Shown: positions 27,635 through 36,356 of the stretch, piece after piece
Layout: each line of letters begins with the position of its first letter
Numbering within the stretch: position 1 is the first letter of the stretch
Origin: Colwellia polaris
Lineage (GTDB): Bacteria > Pseudomonadota > Gammaproteobacteria > Enterobacterales > Alteromonadaceae
DNA length: 64,000 nucleotides
Reading direction: 5' to 3'
Assembly (NCBI RefSeq): GCF_002104515.1
Contig: NZ_NBOE01000001.1
Span: 806,001 to 870,000 of the forward strand
Made by a program: the position numbers and the translations under genes
The notes under the pieces: model-generated
What the model was told of the DNA's origin: nothing
What the model saw: the letters and a program-made list of their open reading frames with translations, nothing else
Databases searched by the model: none

Positions 27635-28129
27635 ATGATTAAATTCAAATTAAATGGCAAAGAAGTTTCCACCACTGCAGATGCAAACACACCTTTACTC
27701 TGGATTATTCGCGATGAATTAGGCTTTAAAGGCACCAAGTTTGGCTGCGGCATTGGCATGTGCGGTGCTTGTACTTTGCATCTAGATGGTGCCGCTATTA
27801 GATCCTGCTCTTTTCCATTACTCGGGGCTGAAAATAAAAACATCACCACGATTGAAGGCCTAGAAAATAATCATCCATTACAAAAAACATGGATTGAAGA
27901 GCAAGTACCACAATGCGGTTACTGTCAATCAGGCCAAATTATGCAAGCGGCAACTTTATTAGCAAGCAATCCTTCACCGAGTGACCAAGAAATTGTTGAC
28001 CACATGAGTGGAAATTTATGTCGTTGCATGGCGTATGTGCGAATTAAAAGTGCCATTAAAAATGCCGCTGATTCTATGTCAGCTGAGGTTCAAACTTTTG
28101 ATCCACGTGCAACAACGCAACAATCATAA
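27635..28129 (+). CDS. 2Fe-2S subunit of a second molybdenum hydroxylase (isoquinoline 1-oxidoreductase alpha-like)
   Basis: 164 residues. The N-terminal ferredoxin domain has the CGIGMCGAC ligand set and the later IRSCSF Cys. The C-terminal helical domain has [17 protein letters not shown] and NLCRCMAYVRIKSAI for the second cluster. It is a clear paralogue of the gene at 4985 and has a slightly longer tail. It starts at ATG 27635 and is 12 bases upstream of its large subunit. No MocA-like gene is adjacent, so this enzyme may share the one at 4271. Confidence 0.92.
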   Translation: MIKFKLNGKEVSTTADANTPLLWIIRDELGFKGTKFGCGIGMCGACTLHLDGAAIRSCSFPLLGAENKNITTIEGLENNHPLQKTWIEEQVPQCGYCQSGQIMQAATLLASNPSPSDQEIVDHMSGNLCRCMAYVRIKSAIKNAADSMSAEVQTFDPRATTQQS

Positions 28130-28141
28130 AGGTGAGTAATA

Positions 28142-30421
28142 ATGAAAACGATTAAAGATGAAAAAAACAACATTAGCTTATCTCGCCGTCGATTCTTAGT
28201 AGGTTCGGTTAGTGGTTCACTATTAATGGCTTTTGCACCATTACTGGGTGCCACAGGTTTAAGCCAAAGTGCACAACAAACGCTAAAAGATAAACTATTT
28301 TCTCCAACCGTTTGGTTTGAAATAAACCCGATGGGCGAAATTAACATCAACATAGCTAGGGCAGAAATGGGGCAACATATTGGTACCGCGCTAGCCAGAG
28401 TTGTTGCTGATGAGTTAGGCGCTGACTGGTCAAAGGTATCGATAACTCATGTAGATACTGATCCTAAGTGGGGCTACATGGTAACCGGCGGCTCTTGGTC
28501 TGTATTTCAGTCATTTAAACCATTATCTCAAGCTGGCGCTGCTGGACGTATCGCATTAATTGAAGCGGCAGCAAAGATATTAAATTGCTCAGTTGATGAG
28601 TGTCGCGTTGAAAATGGCGCTGTAATTGGTAAAGATAGCGCTATAAGTTTTGGCGATATTGTTGCAAAAGGTACGTTTAATCGTACATTTACACCAGAAG
28701 AAATTGGCAACTTACCTTTAAAGCCAGCCAGTCAAAGAACCTTAGTTGGCAAGTCTAGCTCAGCGCTAGATATTCCTGCTAAAACTAACGGTAGCGCAGT
28801 TTATGGTATTGACGTGGAATTAGAGGGTATGGTTTATGCTCGCCCCATTATTCCACCAACACGATATGGCAGTAAAATTAAAGCTGTTGATGATAGTGCT
28901 GCGAAAAAAATCAAAGGTTATATCGGCTACCATAAATTACAAGATCCTAGTGAGAAACTTCAAGGATGGATAGCGGTTGAGGCAGACACTTATTACGGCG
29001 CAATTAAAGCAGCCGATGCTATAAAAGTGAGTTATCAAGCAGGTGAAAGAGCAAAAGTCAGCGAAGCCGATATTCTTAAAGAAGGCGAGCGCTTAGTCGC
29101 CGACAAGAATGAAGGCGGCTTATTTATTGATGATGGAGACTTTACCACTGCTAGCGAAAAAGCGGCAAAGACTATAGATGCAATATATCGTACTCATACC
29201 GTTTTGCATTTTGCCTTAGAGCCGGTAAATGCAACGGTTGAAGAAAAAAATGGCCAATGGCACATTTATACAGGTAATCAATGGCAATCTTTAACACTGC
29301 CAGCGATAGCTAAAGCACTGCAGGTAACAGACGAAAATGTTGTTATGCATCAACAATATTTAGGCGGTGGTTTTGGCAGGCGCTTATTTGGTGATTATGC
29401 AATACCTGCAGTATTAACCTCAAAAGCGATAGGTAAACCAGTAAAAATGGTATTTACCCGTGAAGATGACTCACGCTTTGATCAACCAAGATCTCCATCT
29501 GTTGTATCATTTAAAGCATCGTTTGATAAAACAAATAAATTTACGGGGATGGAGCATGCCCTTGCGGCGGGCTGGCCAACATTAACAATGGCCCCTGGCT
29601 TTATGCCTGAAAGCCTGGATAAAAAAATCAAAATAGACATGTTTTCAACCAGTGGTGCAGATCATTGGTACAGCATGGACAACCATCGTGTTCGAGCGAT
29701 CAATAATAAACTAGCACAAGAAACTATTCTGCCAGGTTGGTTAAGATCAGTAGGGCAGGGTTGGATTGTTTGGGGGCTAGAATCATTTATAGATGAAATT
29801 GCTCACCAAGCAAAAGCTGATCCCATTGATTTTCGTTTATCTATGCTAGACGGTTTAGGTAAACAAGCTGGCAAGGCACCTGAAAGTGTTGGTGGCGCAA
29901 AACGTTTAGCCAACGTATTAACCCTGCTGAAGAAAAAAGTAAGCACAGTTAAATTAGCAAAAAATGAAGCTATAGGTGTTGCAGTAAGCGCCGGACAAGA
30001 AAAAACCATGCCAGCTTGGATGGCCTGTGCGGCACATGTGCATGTTGAGCCCGACTCTAAAAAAATAACCGTTAAAAAACTTACTATGACGGTTGATGCA
30101 GGGGTAATCGTTCATCCTGACGGTGCCTTAGCGCAAGTACAAGGTTCAATGTTATGGGGCACAAGCATGGCACTGCACGAGCAAAGCCCAATAGAAAACG
30201 GCCAAGTAAGTAAAGTTAACCTAAATACCTACTCACCGTTACGCATGAATGATGTACCAGAATTAGATATTGAATTTGTCGACAGCAAAGAGTTTCCTGT
30301 TGGATTAGGCGAGCCAGGAGTAGTATCAATAGCACCAGCTATTGCCAATGCTATTTTCCAAATAACCGGCGTTAGAGTAAGAGATTTACCTATAACATCT
30401 GAAGCAATTAAAAATGCCTAA
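28142..30421 (+). CDS. Molybdopterin-binding large subunit of the second hydroxylase, Tat-exported
   Basis: 759 residues. The Tat signal is LSRRRFLVGSVSGSLLMAFA (about 14-33). The Mo-binding domain carries AEMGQHIGTALARVVADELG, LGGGFGRRLFGDYAIPAVL and the C-terminal FPVGLGEPGVVSIAPAIANA with the presumed catalytic Glu. The SWSVFQSFKPL segment typical of IorB-like proteins differs from the first copy (RSVRRFYQPL), so the two enzymes probably differ in substrate. It would act in the periplasm as a heterodimer with the preceding 2Fe-2S protein, giving electrons to a c-type cytochrome or quinone. The operon ends in a strong terminator. Confidence 0.9.
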   Translation: MKTIKDEKNNISLSRRRFLVGSVSGSLLMAFAPLLGATGLSQSAQQTLKDKLFSPTVWFEINPMGEININIARAEMGQHIGTALARVVADELGADWSKVSITHVDTDPKWGYMVTGGSWSVFQSFKPLSQAGAAGRIALIEAAAKILNCSVDECRVENGAVIGKDSAISFGDIVAKGTFNRTFTPEEIGNLPLKPASQRTLVGKSSSALDIPAKTNGSAVYGIDVELEGMVYARPIIPPTRYGSKIKAVDDSAAKKIKGYIGYHKLQDPSEKLQGWIAVEADTYYGAIKAADAIKVSYQAGERAKVSEADILKEGERLVADKNEGGLFIDDGDFTTASEKAAKTIDAIYRTHTVLHFALEPVNATVEEKNGQWHIYTGNQWQSLTLPAIAKALQVTDENVVMHQQYLGGGFGRRLFGDYAIPAVLTSKAIGKPVKMVFTREDDSRFDQPRSPSVVSFKASFDKTNKFTGMEHALAAGWPTLTMAPGFMPESLDKKIKIDMFSTSGADHWYSMDNHRVRAINNKLAQETILPGWLRSVGQGWIVWGLESFIDEIAHQAKADPIDFRLSMLDGLGKQAGKAPESVGGAKRLANVLTLLKKKVSTVKLAKNEAIGVAVSAGQEKTMPAWMACAAHVHVEPDSKKITVKKLTMTVDAGVIVHPDGALAQVQGSMLWGTSMALHEQSPIENGQVSKVNLNTYSPLRMNDVPELDIEFVDSKEFPVGLGEPGVVSIAPAIANAIFQITGVRVRDLPITSEAIKNA

Positions 30422-30490
30422 GATATATAGCTAACGCTATGCTTACATAGATTTTTATATTAATTGAATTAACAAAGATTAACCAAGGTA

Positions 30491-30531
30491 AAACCCTTAA
30501 TTTCGGTCATTCGAAATTAAGGGTTTTTTAT
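30491..30531 (+). terminator. Terminator of the second molybdenum hydroxylase operon
   Basis: A perfect 15-bp stem (30491-30505 with 30512-30526) has a 6-base loop and is followed by T residues. It lies 70 bases after the stop. Confidence 0.9.
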
Positions 30532-30692
30532 TTAATGCAGCATTTTTTATTTATAGGGAGATATTTTATGAGAGATAAAAAACTAAGATACTGTAAAAAT
30601 ATGGTTAATTCTGCTGGTACCATAAATTTTTTGATTGTAGAGAATAGAGAATAGTGAAAAAATTAAGTTTAGGCAGATTTGTAGCTTAGGCA

Positions 30693-30719
30693 TAAAAAAA
30701 GACGCTCAAATGCGTCTTT
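30693..30719 (-). terminator. tRNA gene terminator
   Basis: An 8-bp stem AAAGACGC/GCGTCTTT (30712-30719 with 30698-30705 on the minus strand) is followed by seven U residues. It lies 11 bases past the tRNA 3' end. Confidence 0.85.
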
Positions 30720-30729
30720 ATTGTTGAAA

Positions 30730-30806
30730 TGGTGGCCCCTCCCTGACTTGAACAGGGGACCTGCCGATTATGAGTCGGATGCTCTAACCAACTGAGCTAA
30801 GGGGCC
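30730..30806 (-). tRNA. ileX: tRNA-Ile2 (anticodon CAT, lysidine-modified)
   Basis: A 77-base cloverleaf with encoded CCA. The acceptor GGCCCCT pairs with AGGGGCC, the D-arm is GCTC...GAGC, the anticodon loop is CTCATAA and the T-arm loop is TTCAAGT. The CAT anticodon alone suggests Met, but C4-G69 and C5-G68 with the GGCCCCT acceptor match E. coli ileX rather than elongator Met. The C34 would be converted to lysidine by TilS so that it reads AUA. There is a T27/C43 mismatch at the base of the anticodon stem. Confidence 0.85.
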
Positions 30807-30978
30807 ATCTTTCTACTTTTGCTTTGAAAACACGAAAGGTTGTTCAAAGCGGCGAGAAGTATAAGCATTTTTTATTTTGTTGTCACCATTATAAAGTTAA
30901 AAAAACAGATAAATGAGTTCGTTAGTTCAATAGTTGAGCGATTTGTTGTTGCAATGTTCACCCAACTTAACTATTTCG

Positions 30979-33738
30979 TTATTTTATTTGTTTTCTGGTG
31001 AGTAAAATAACTATAAATAAGATGAAGTATCCTATTGAACCGCCACCTGAAGATTTACTCTCAACGGGTGGTGTAGGTGAAGGTGTTGCTATAGGGGCAA
31101 CGACTACAGTAAAAGTGACATTTTGTGTGCTAGACAGGCCTTTTGAGTCTGTGGCTGTAAATGAAAGTGTTATTTCTCCTGCGCTAGCTGGTGCTATAAA
31201 GCTTGTTGTTAAAGACGTTGTAGTGGTTAGGGAAATATTGGCTCCTGCCGTTTGTTGCCATAAGTAAGTCATAGCGTCATTTTCAGTATCGGTAGCGGTT
31301 GCTGCTATGCTAATAGTTGCGCCAGAATTAATTTCGCTATCTTCGGGCACTGTTACAGTAGGGGCTGAATTGCTGTCGTCATCTGAAATGGTTACGGTAT
31401 ATTTTGTAATAGCACCTAAGTTGCTCTCGGCGACAGGTGACAAATCAATAACAAAAGTTTCGTTAGCTTCGTCATCGGTATCGTCAATAATGCTAATTTG
31501 AATACTTTTTTCTGCAGAGTCACCGTCTGCCCAGTTAATAATGCCTGAAGCTGACTCTACATCTTCACCAATTGTTGCTGTGCCTGCGCTCAGTAAATAA
31601 GAAACAGATACAGCGCCAGTTGAACTGCCTTGACGCGCTACCGTGACGGAAAACTCACCTTGATTCTCTGCTACGGTAGTACTTGCAGATGTAAACGCTA
31701 TAGCGCCACTATCGTTACGTCCGTCGATATTAACCGTTAAATAACTATGTTGATTGAGTGTTGCGCTATTACTTGGTTGGCTTAAGCGCACAAAAAACTT
31801 TTCTTTCAACTCATTACCCGTTGCATCATTTGCAATATCAACTTCGATCGTTTTATCGGCGATATCGTTAGCAGCCCAAGTTAAAGTGCCAGCAAGAGGC
31901 GTGTAATCGCTGTTTGCCTTTGCGCTTCCGGGTAGTAGTTGATAATTAACACTTACCGTTTGATCTGGGCTAGCTGCATTGCTGCGTTGCACGTTAATAG
32001 CTAGGGTTTCACCTTGGGCAGTATCGATAGCGTTGTTAGCAAACCCAAGGCTGCCTTGGGTCGATAATTGTGTGCGATCTTTTAGAATATACAAGCCACT
32101 GCCAATATCGCTAACTAAAATATTACCTGAAGGTAAGAAAGGATACGCACCCCAAGCACCGTTAAAGCCGGCATTGTTTGATGGCGTGTAAGTATCGAAA
32201 AAACCAACTGTTTCAGGATTCGCTGGGTCGGTAATGTCTAATACCGTTAAGCCACGTTCATAGTTTGACATGTAATAGCGATTGCCTCGAACAAAACCGT
32301 TGTGATCAATCGCGCGTGTTGGCCCTGTCCATTGTCCTACTTGGGTAGGGTTATTAAGGTCAGCAATGGAAAATATTCTCACTGTTGAGTTTAAGCCGCC
32401 ATCTTTCTCGTCGAATTCATCGTGTAAAAAGATATGTTGTTTGTCTTCTGTGCCCCAGCCTGAATGTACATATTGGTCACGCTTTGCCACATCGTTGTAT
32501 TCGCCAGTGCCGAGTAAACGAGTGGCTGAAGCGTCAGTAATATCCCAAAGTTTTACTTCTTTTTCATTGAAATCAATAAATACGGTGCAGCTCTCGTTGC
32601 TTGTATTACATTGGCTACTTTTTCTGTTGTCGGTAATATTGATTGAAGCACCGTCATGAGTGTAGCCTGATCCAAAGTAGTTATTGGGTAATGTGGTAAG
32701 TGTTGCTGGCGTTTTTAATGAGTAGCTGTGAAATGCGCCACCAAATTTATTGCTTCCTATGAGTTGCAAGGTGGGTGTTAAGCCCGGTAGTGCAATGTTA
32801 AGTGTATGATCAACATTGGTAATATAAACATTATGTGCTTTGGTTACTACAGTGTTTTTTTCCACTAAGCTAACTGAGTTAGGTAATTGGTTTAGGTTGA
32901 TGATAGTGACGTAGTCTGTGGTACCGTCAACGGTTGCATAAGCATAAGCTTGCCAAGCATTAATGGCACTATCAAAGTATTGATAGACCTTAATGTCTCG
33001 CCACGTTGAGTTAAGACCACTAATGGTGCCAACTTCTTTTGGGTTTTCAGGGGTTGTTACATTGATCACCGCAATGCCGTTACGTAAACCAATGAGTGCA
33101 TATTCGTCACCGGTATTTAAATCTACATGGCCCCAAATATCATTAGCGCTGTTTGGTCGGCTTGAAAATTCACTTAGCGGCATATGAGCAAGTAAATCAA
33201 TGTTATTACAGTCAAAACTTCCTGCTTTACCGTCTACACAGGCTAGATCAACTTGCTTTTCACTTAAGGTAGTATAACTTTCTAGCTTACGTTGTAATGC
33301 CTTGCCTTCAGGGCTGTTTTTGCTAAATAACGACTTACCATCGGCCAAAACTATAAAACCTTGCTCGCGTAGCTGCTCAGCCATATCTAACGGAATATTT
33401 TTCAATTCTGTAGGGTTTGTATCTGGGCTTTGGCTTTGAAAGTGATCGAAGCGATTGTAACCACCAAAAATTGGCACTAATGCACTTTTTAAATAGAATA
33501 ACTCTTCACTTGAACTAACGGTATATTCCCCGGCAGATACTAATATTTTATCGCCTTTATTCGCTTGCTGAACAGCATAGGCAATACTTTTACAAGGCCT
33601 AAGTACTTGATCACATTTTCCAGTATCTTTACCTATTTGAGCGACAAAGCGGGCTTTGTCATGCTCAGAGTGAGCCATAGCTAGATCACTGTAAAACAAG
33701 GCTGCGCTAACGACAAATATCAATGTTATGCGAAACAT
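30979..33738 (-). CDS. Choice-of-anchor B family surface protein with LVIVD and Calx-beta repeats and a GlyGly-CTERM anchor
   Basis: 919 residues. A signal peptide spans 1-22. A short Cys-containing region (CDQVLRPCKSIAYAVQQA) is followed by a beta-propeller-like LVIVD segment (about 190-540, for example YALIGLRNGIAVINVTTPEN and RGLTVLDITDPANPETVGFF). Two Calx-beta domains follow (about 560-790, each ending in a VNIDG or VTISDDD strand), then a PKD-like domain (about 795-885). The C-terminus has GGGS, a hydrophobic stretch and RKQIK, which fits GlyGly-CTERM, the tag processed by rhombosortase after type II secretion. AAGGA precedes ATG 33738. It diverges from the mbnPH pair. Function is unknown; calcium binding is likely. 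Confidence 0.85.
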   Translation of the reverse strand: MFRITLIFVVSAALFYSDLAMAHSEHDKARFVAQIGKDTGKCDQVLRPCKSIAYAVQQANKGDKILVSAGEYTVSSSEELFYLKSALVPIFGGYNRFDHFQSQSPDTNPTELKNIPLDMAEQLREQGFIVLADGKSLFSKNSPEGKALQRKLESYTTLSEKQVDLACVDGKAGSFDCNNIDLLAHMPLSEFSSRPNSANDIWGHVDLNTGDEYALIGLRNGIAVINVTTPENPKEVGTISGLNSTWRDIKVYQYFDSAINAWQAYAYATVDGTTDYVTIINLNQLPNSVSLVEKNTVVTKAHNVYITNVDHTLNIALPGLTPTLQLIGSNKFGGAFHSYSLKTPATLTTLPNNYFGSGYTHDGASINITDNRKSSQCNTSNESCTVFIDFNEKEVKLWDITDASATRLLGTGEYNDVAKRDQYVHSGWGTEDKQHIFLHDEFDEKDGGLNSTVRIFSIADLNNPTQVGQWTGPTRAIDHNGFVRGNRYYMSNYERGLTVLDITDPANPETVGFFDTYTPSNNAGFNGAWGAYPFLPSGNILVSDIGSGLYILKDRTQLSTQGSLGFANNAIDTAQGETLAINVQRSNAASPDQTVSVNYQLLPGSAKANSDYTPLAGTLTWAANDIADKTIEVDIANDATGNELKEKFFVRLSQPSNSATLNQHSYLTVNIDGRNDSGAIAFTSASTTVAENQGEFSVTVARQGSSTGAVSVSYLLSAGTATIGEDVESASGIINWADGDSAEKSIQISIIDDTDDEANETFVIDLSPVAESNLGAITKYTVTISDDDSNSAPTVTVPEDSEINSGATISIAATATDTENDAMTYLWQQTAGANISLTTTTSLTTSFIAPASAGEITLSFTATDSKGLSSTQNVTFTVVVAPIATPSPTPPVESKSSGGGSIGYFILFIVILLTRKQIK

Positions 33739-33760
33739 CCGATAGTCCTTATGTTAATAA

Positions 33761-33796
33761 AATGTTATAAATGTAACTTACTGTAACGCATTTACA
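33761..33796. promoter_or_regulatory. Candidate operator cluster between the anchor protein gene and mbnP
   Basis: Two adjacent dyads built from GTTA/GTAAC half-sites are present: AATGTTATAAATGTAACTTA (33761-33780) and TGTAACGCATTTACA (33782-33796). They lie 23 bases upstream of the anchor protein start and about 95 bases before mbnP. The first resembles Zur-type palindromes of gammaproteobacteria, which is suggestive only. Confidence 0.4.
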
Positions 33797-33890
33797 TTAT
33801 TTTTTAAATCATACTAACTAATAGTAGTCGTTGTTTTTACTATTATGATAATTATAGTCTGATAGCCGTAATAAATATTAAGTGAGCATT

Positions 33891-34796
33891 ATGTTAATAA
33901 AAAGCCGGTTTGCTTTTTTACTTGTATCAATAATATCGTTAAGTATTTCGGGTTGCTTTTTTAGTGAAACACGCTCAAATGCTCAGCAATTCGATGTAAA
34001 GTTGATGTGGAAAAATTCAGCACTAGACTGCCAAACTACTTTTAACACAGGTGAGGAAAATAAAACCTGGTTTATAGAGCAGCTTCAGTTTTTTCTGAGC
34101 GATATTGAAGTTGGCTCTAGTACTTCGGGCTGGAAAAAATTAAATTTGGCTAACACGCCTTTTCAAGCAAGTAATACCGCTTTATTAGGCACAAATTGTA
34201 AAGATAATAATGTGTTGTTAGACGTTAACAATACCGCAGAAAGTAAAATAAAAAGCAAAGCTAATTGGGCGATTGAGCTTGCAACAGACAGCAATCATAT
34301 TTTGGATGAATACAGCCAAATACGTTTTACGCTTGGCGTACCCTTTGAGATAAACCACCTTAATCCAATCAGTCAACCAAGCCCATTAAATTTACCTTCA
34401 ATGTTTTGGATTTGGCAAACAGGCCATAAATTCATGCGTTTAGAGCTTGCTACAAACCAACAACAATGGCTATTTCATTTAGGATCTACAGGTTGTAAAT
34501 CAGCAAGTGCAATGCGCTCACCTCAATATAATTGCCTGTACCCAAACCGGTTTAATTTTCAACTTCCGTTGGTTAAAAATAATCAAGGCCAGCTTATATT
34601 AAACGTCGACTTAGCTGCTTTGTTAAAGGGTGTTGAATTGTCTGCTTCGTCGAGTTGTCAGTCAGAACAAAATAATAAGAGCTGCCAACAACTATTTGAT
34701 AATTTATTGTTAAATAATAAAATTAAAAGTACTGAAACTGGTGTTTTTAATGCCGTGAATATCAATCATAAAAGTAAGGGAAGTACGGTTGAATAA
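33891..34796 (+). CDS. mbnP: MbnP-like copper-binding lipoprotein
   Basis: 301 residues. A lipoprotein signal ends in ISGC at about residue 22. The body matches the MbnP family (AZL_007920/MXAN_0976 type): FDVKLMWKNSALDCQ, SQIRFTLGVPFEINHLNP, SMFWIWQTGHKFMRLELA and HLGSTGCKSAS with a following NCLYPNRF. Cys residues fall in the paired pattern of the family. In methanotroph MbnP a Trp is oxidised to kynurenine by MbnH and contributes to copper binding; the Trp-rich FWIWQTGHKF here is the equivalent region. ATG 33891 is chosen over GTG 33882 because AAGTGAG is properly spaced. It overlaps the next gene by 8 bases. Confidence 0.85.
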   Translation: MLIKSRFAFLLVSIISLSISGCFFSETRSNAQQFDVKLMWKNSALDCQTTFNTGEENKTWFIEQLQFFLSDIEVGSSTSGWKKLNLANTPFQASNTALLGTNCKDNNVLLDVNNTAESKIKSKANWAIELATDSNHILDEYSQIRFTLGVPFEINHLNPISQPSPLNLPSMFWIWQTGHKFMRLELATNQQQWLFHLGSTGCKSASAMRSPQYNCLYPNRFNFQLPLVKNNQGQLILNVDLAALLKGVELSASSSCQSEQNNKSCQQLFDNLLLNNKIKSTETGVFNAVNINHKSKGSTVE

Positions 34797-35931
34797 GCTT
34801 TTAACAATAACCATCTTTTTAGTTCTGAGTAGTTTACTTTTTTCGTGTGATAACGCTAAATCGATAAAAAGTAGTTATAAGTGGCCTATTATTGAGGGTT
34901 TTCCAAAGCCACAAGTACCTGACAGTAACCCAATGACTGTTGAAAAAGTAGCATTGGGAAAAATTCTTTTTTTTGATAAAAATTTATCAGCAAACAAGCA
35001 GCAATCGTGTGAAAGCTGTCACCAACAAAAGTATGCATTTGCCGAGCCGATGGCTATTTCTATTGGTTCAACTGGTGAAGTACATCGAAGAAATGCGCCT
35101 GCATTGGTTAATATTGCTTACAATAAAACCTTAACATGGGCGCACGATGGCATCACTTCATTGGAACGACAAATTTTACTACCAATGTTTGATGAGTCTC
35201 CAATTGAATTGGGTATAACTGGCCACGAAGATGAAGTCATTGAGCGGTTTAAAAGCGAAGCATATCAACAGGCTTTTAATGCAGCCTTTCCAAAAGAGCC
35301 GATAAGTTTTGAGTTAATAGTACAAGCTTTAGCGAGTTACGTACGTAGCTTAATCTCATTAAATTCTCCTTTCGATAAATATGCCTATTTAGGTGATGAT
35401 AACGCAATTTCAGCAGCGGCTATTCGTGGTATGAACTTGTTTTTCTCTGAGCGCTTGGAATGTCATCACTGTCATGGAGGCTTTAACTTTACACAATCAA
35501 CTACTCACGAACAGCAACTTATCGATCGTCGGCCGTTTCATAATACCGGCTTGTATAATGTGGAAGTAAAACCAAAACAATATGGTTATCCCGTTACAGA
35601 TATTGGCCTTGCAGAAGTTTCTACCTTAGCAAAAGATAATGGTCGTTTTCGTGCGCCAACGCTGCGAAATATTAGTCATTCAGCACCTTATATGCATGAT
35701 GGCAGTGTTGCGACACTTGCTGAAGTTATTGATATTTATGCCGCAGGTGGGCGAAATATTGAAAGTGGTCCACTAAAAGGCGATGGACGCACTAACTCAA
35801 TGAAAAGCCAGTTTATCAAAGGCTTTGTACTTACCGCGGAAGAAAAAAAGGACTTATTAGCCTTTCTTGAGTCGTTGACTGACATGAATTTTTTAACCTC
35901 ACCAAAACATAGTAAAGTGGAAACACAATAA
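34789..35931 (+). CDS. mbnH: MbnH-like diheme cytochrome c peroxidase family enzyme
   Basis: 380 residues. The lipobox is LFSC near residue 20. Two c-type heme motifs are seen: CESCH (Cys74, Cys77, His78) and CHHCH (Cys225, Cys228, His229). FRAPTLRNISHSAPYMHDGS is typical of the bacterial cytochrome c peroxidase/MauG superfamily. MbnH enzymes use a high-valent diheme state to modify a Trp in MbnP. The start is TTG 34789, seven bases after AAGGGA and inside the mbnP gene, so the pair is translationally coupled. The partner pairing makes the MbnH assignment stronger than generic cytochrome peroxidase. Confidence 0.88.
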   Translation: MNKLLTITIFLVLSSLLFSCDNAKSIKSSYKWPIIEGFPKPQVPDSNPMTVEKVALGKILFFDKNLSANKQQSCESCHQQKYAFAEPMAISIGSTGEVHRRNAPALVNIAYNKTLTWAHDGITSLERQILLPMFDESPIELGITGHEDEVIERFKSEAYQQAFNAAFPKEPISFELIVQALASYVRSLISLNSPFDKYAYLGDDNAISAAAIRGMNLFFSERLECHHCHGGFNFTQSTTHEQQLIDRRPFHNTGLYNVEVKPKQYGYPVTDIGLAEVSTLAKDNGRFRAPTLRNISHSAPYMHDGSVATLAEVIDIYAAGGRNIESGPLKGDGRTNSMKSQFIKGFVLTAEEKKDLLAFLESLTDMNFLTSPKHSKVETQ

Positions 35932-36159
35932 GTCAGACTATTTGATTTGAGATGAATGCTAATTATGCTTCTATTTAGCCAGTCGTCTGACACTTTAGTT
36001 ATTCAGAATAAGTATTATGATGTAAGCCTTTCGTTTCAACCTCTTTGGTAAACATCTGAATATCTTTCATTGCTTTAGTGACTTGTTTTTATTTTCTCGC
36101 TTGAAGAGCAAATTTTTCACCATTATGCCTTGTACTGTTAAATATCTATAAATTAGGTA

Positions 36160-36197
36160 AAAATATTCCTTCTGTTTTTGGTAATAGGAATTATTTT
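36160..36197. promoter_or_regulatory. Candidate upstream activator site for the sigma-54 promoter
   Basis: An imperfect inverted repeat (36160-36170 and 36186-36197, AAAATATTCCT type) lies about 70-108 bases upstream of the predicted sigma-54 start site, the usual place for an enhancer-binding protein dimer. AT-richness makes chance possible. The rest of the 425-base gap 35932-36356 holds no gene. Confidence 0.4.
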
Positions 36198-36241
36198 TCT
36201 CATGCTTAAAATAATATCATTTAGATTCAATTAGTTAATTT

Positions 36242-36257
36242 AGGCATGACTTGTGCA
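36242..36257 (+). promoter_or_regulatory. Sigma-54 promoter of the porin/TAXI-TRAP genes
   Basis: AGGCATGACTTGTGCA has the invariant GG at -24 and GC at -12 with the exact 12-base register of the RpoN consensus, differing from TGGCAYG-N4-TTGCA at two bases. The predicted start is near 36268, about 90 bases before the porin ATG. A sigma-54 activator is encoded in the same cluster at 42847. Confidence 0.75.
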
Positions 36258-36356
36258 ATATATATTGTGATGGGGAAAGTAAAACGAAAACAAATAATAT
36301 AATTCTTACAACATTCATCACCCAATTAAATTAAAAGCACAATATAAGGGAATAAT

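Noticed and set aside
30979-33738. Large adhesin or RTX toxin reading of the 919-residue gene
   Set aside because: No nonapeptide RTX repeats; the LVIVD/Calx-beta layout and GlyGly-CTERM fit a choice-of-anchor surface protein.
34789-35931. Plain cytochrome c peroxidase
   Set aside because: Possible by sequence, but the overlapping MbnP-like gene makes the MbnH role more likely.
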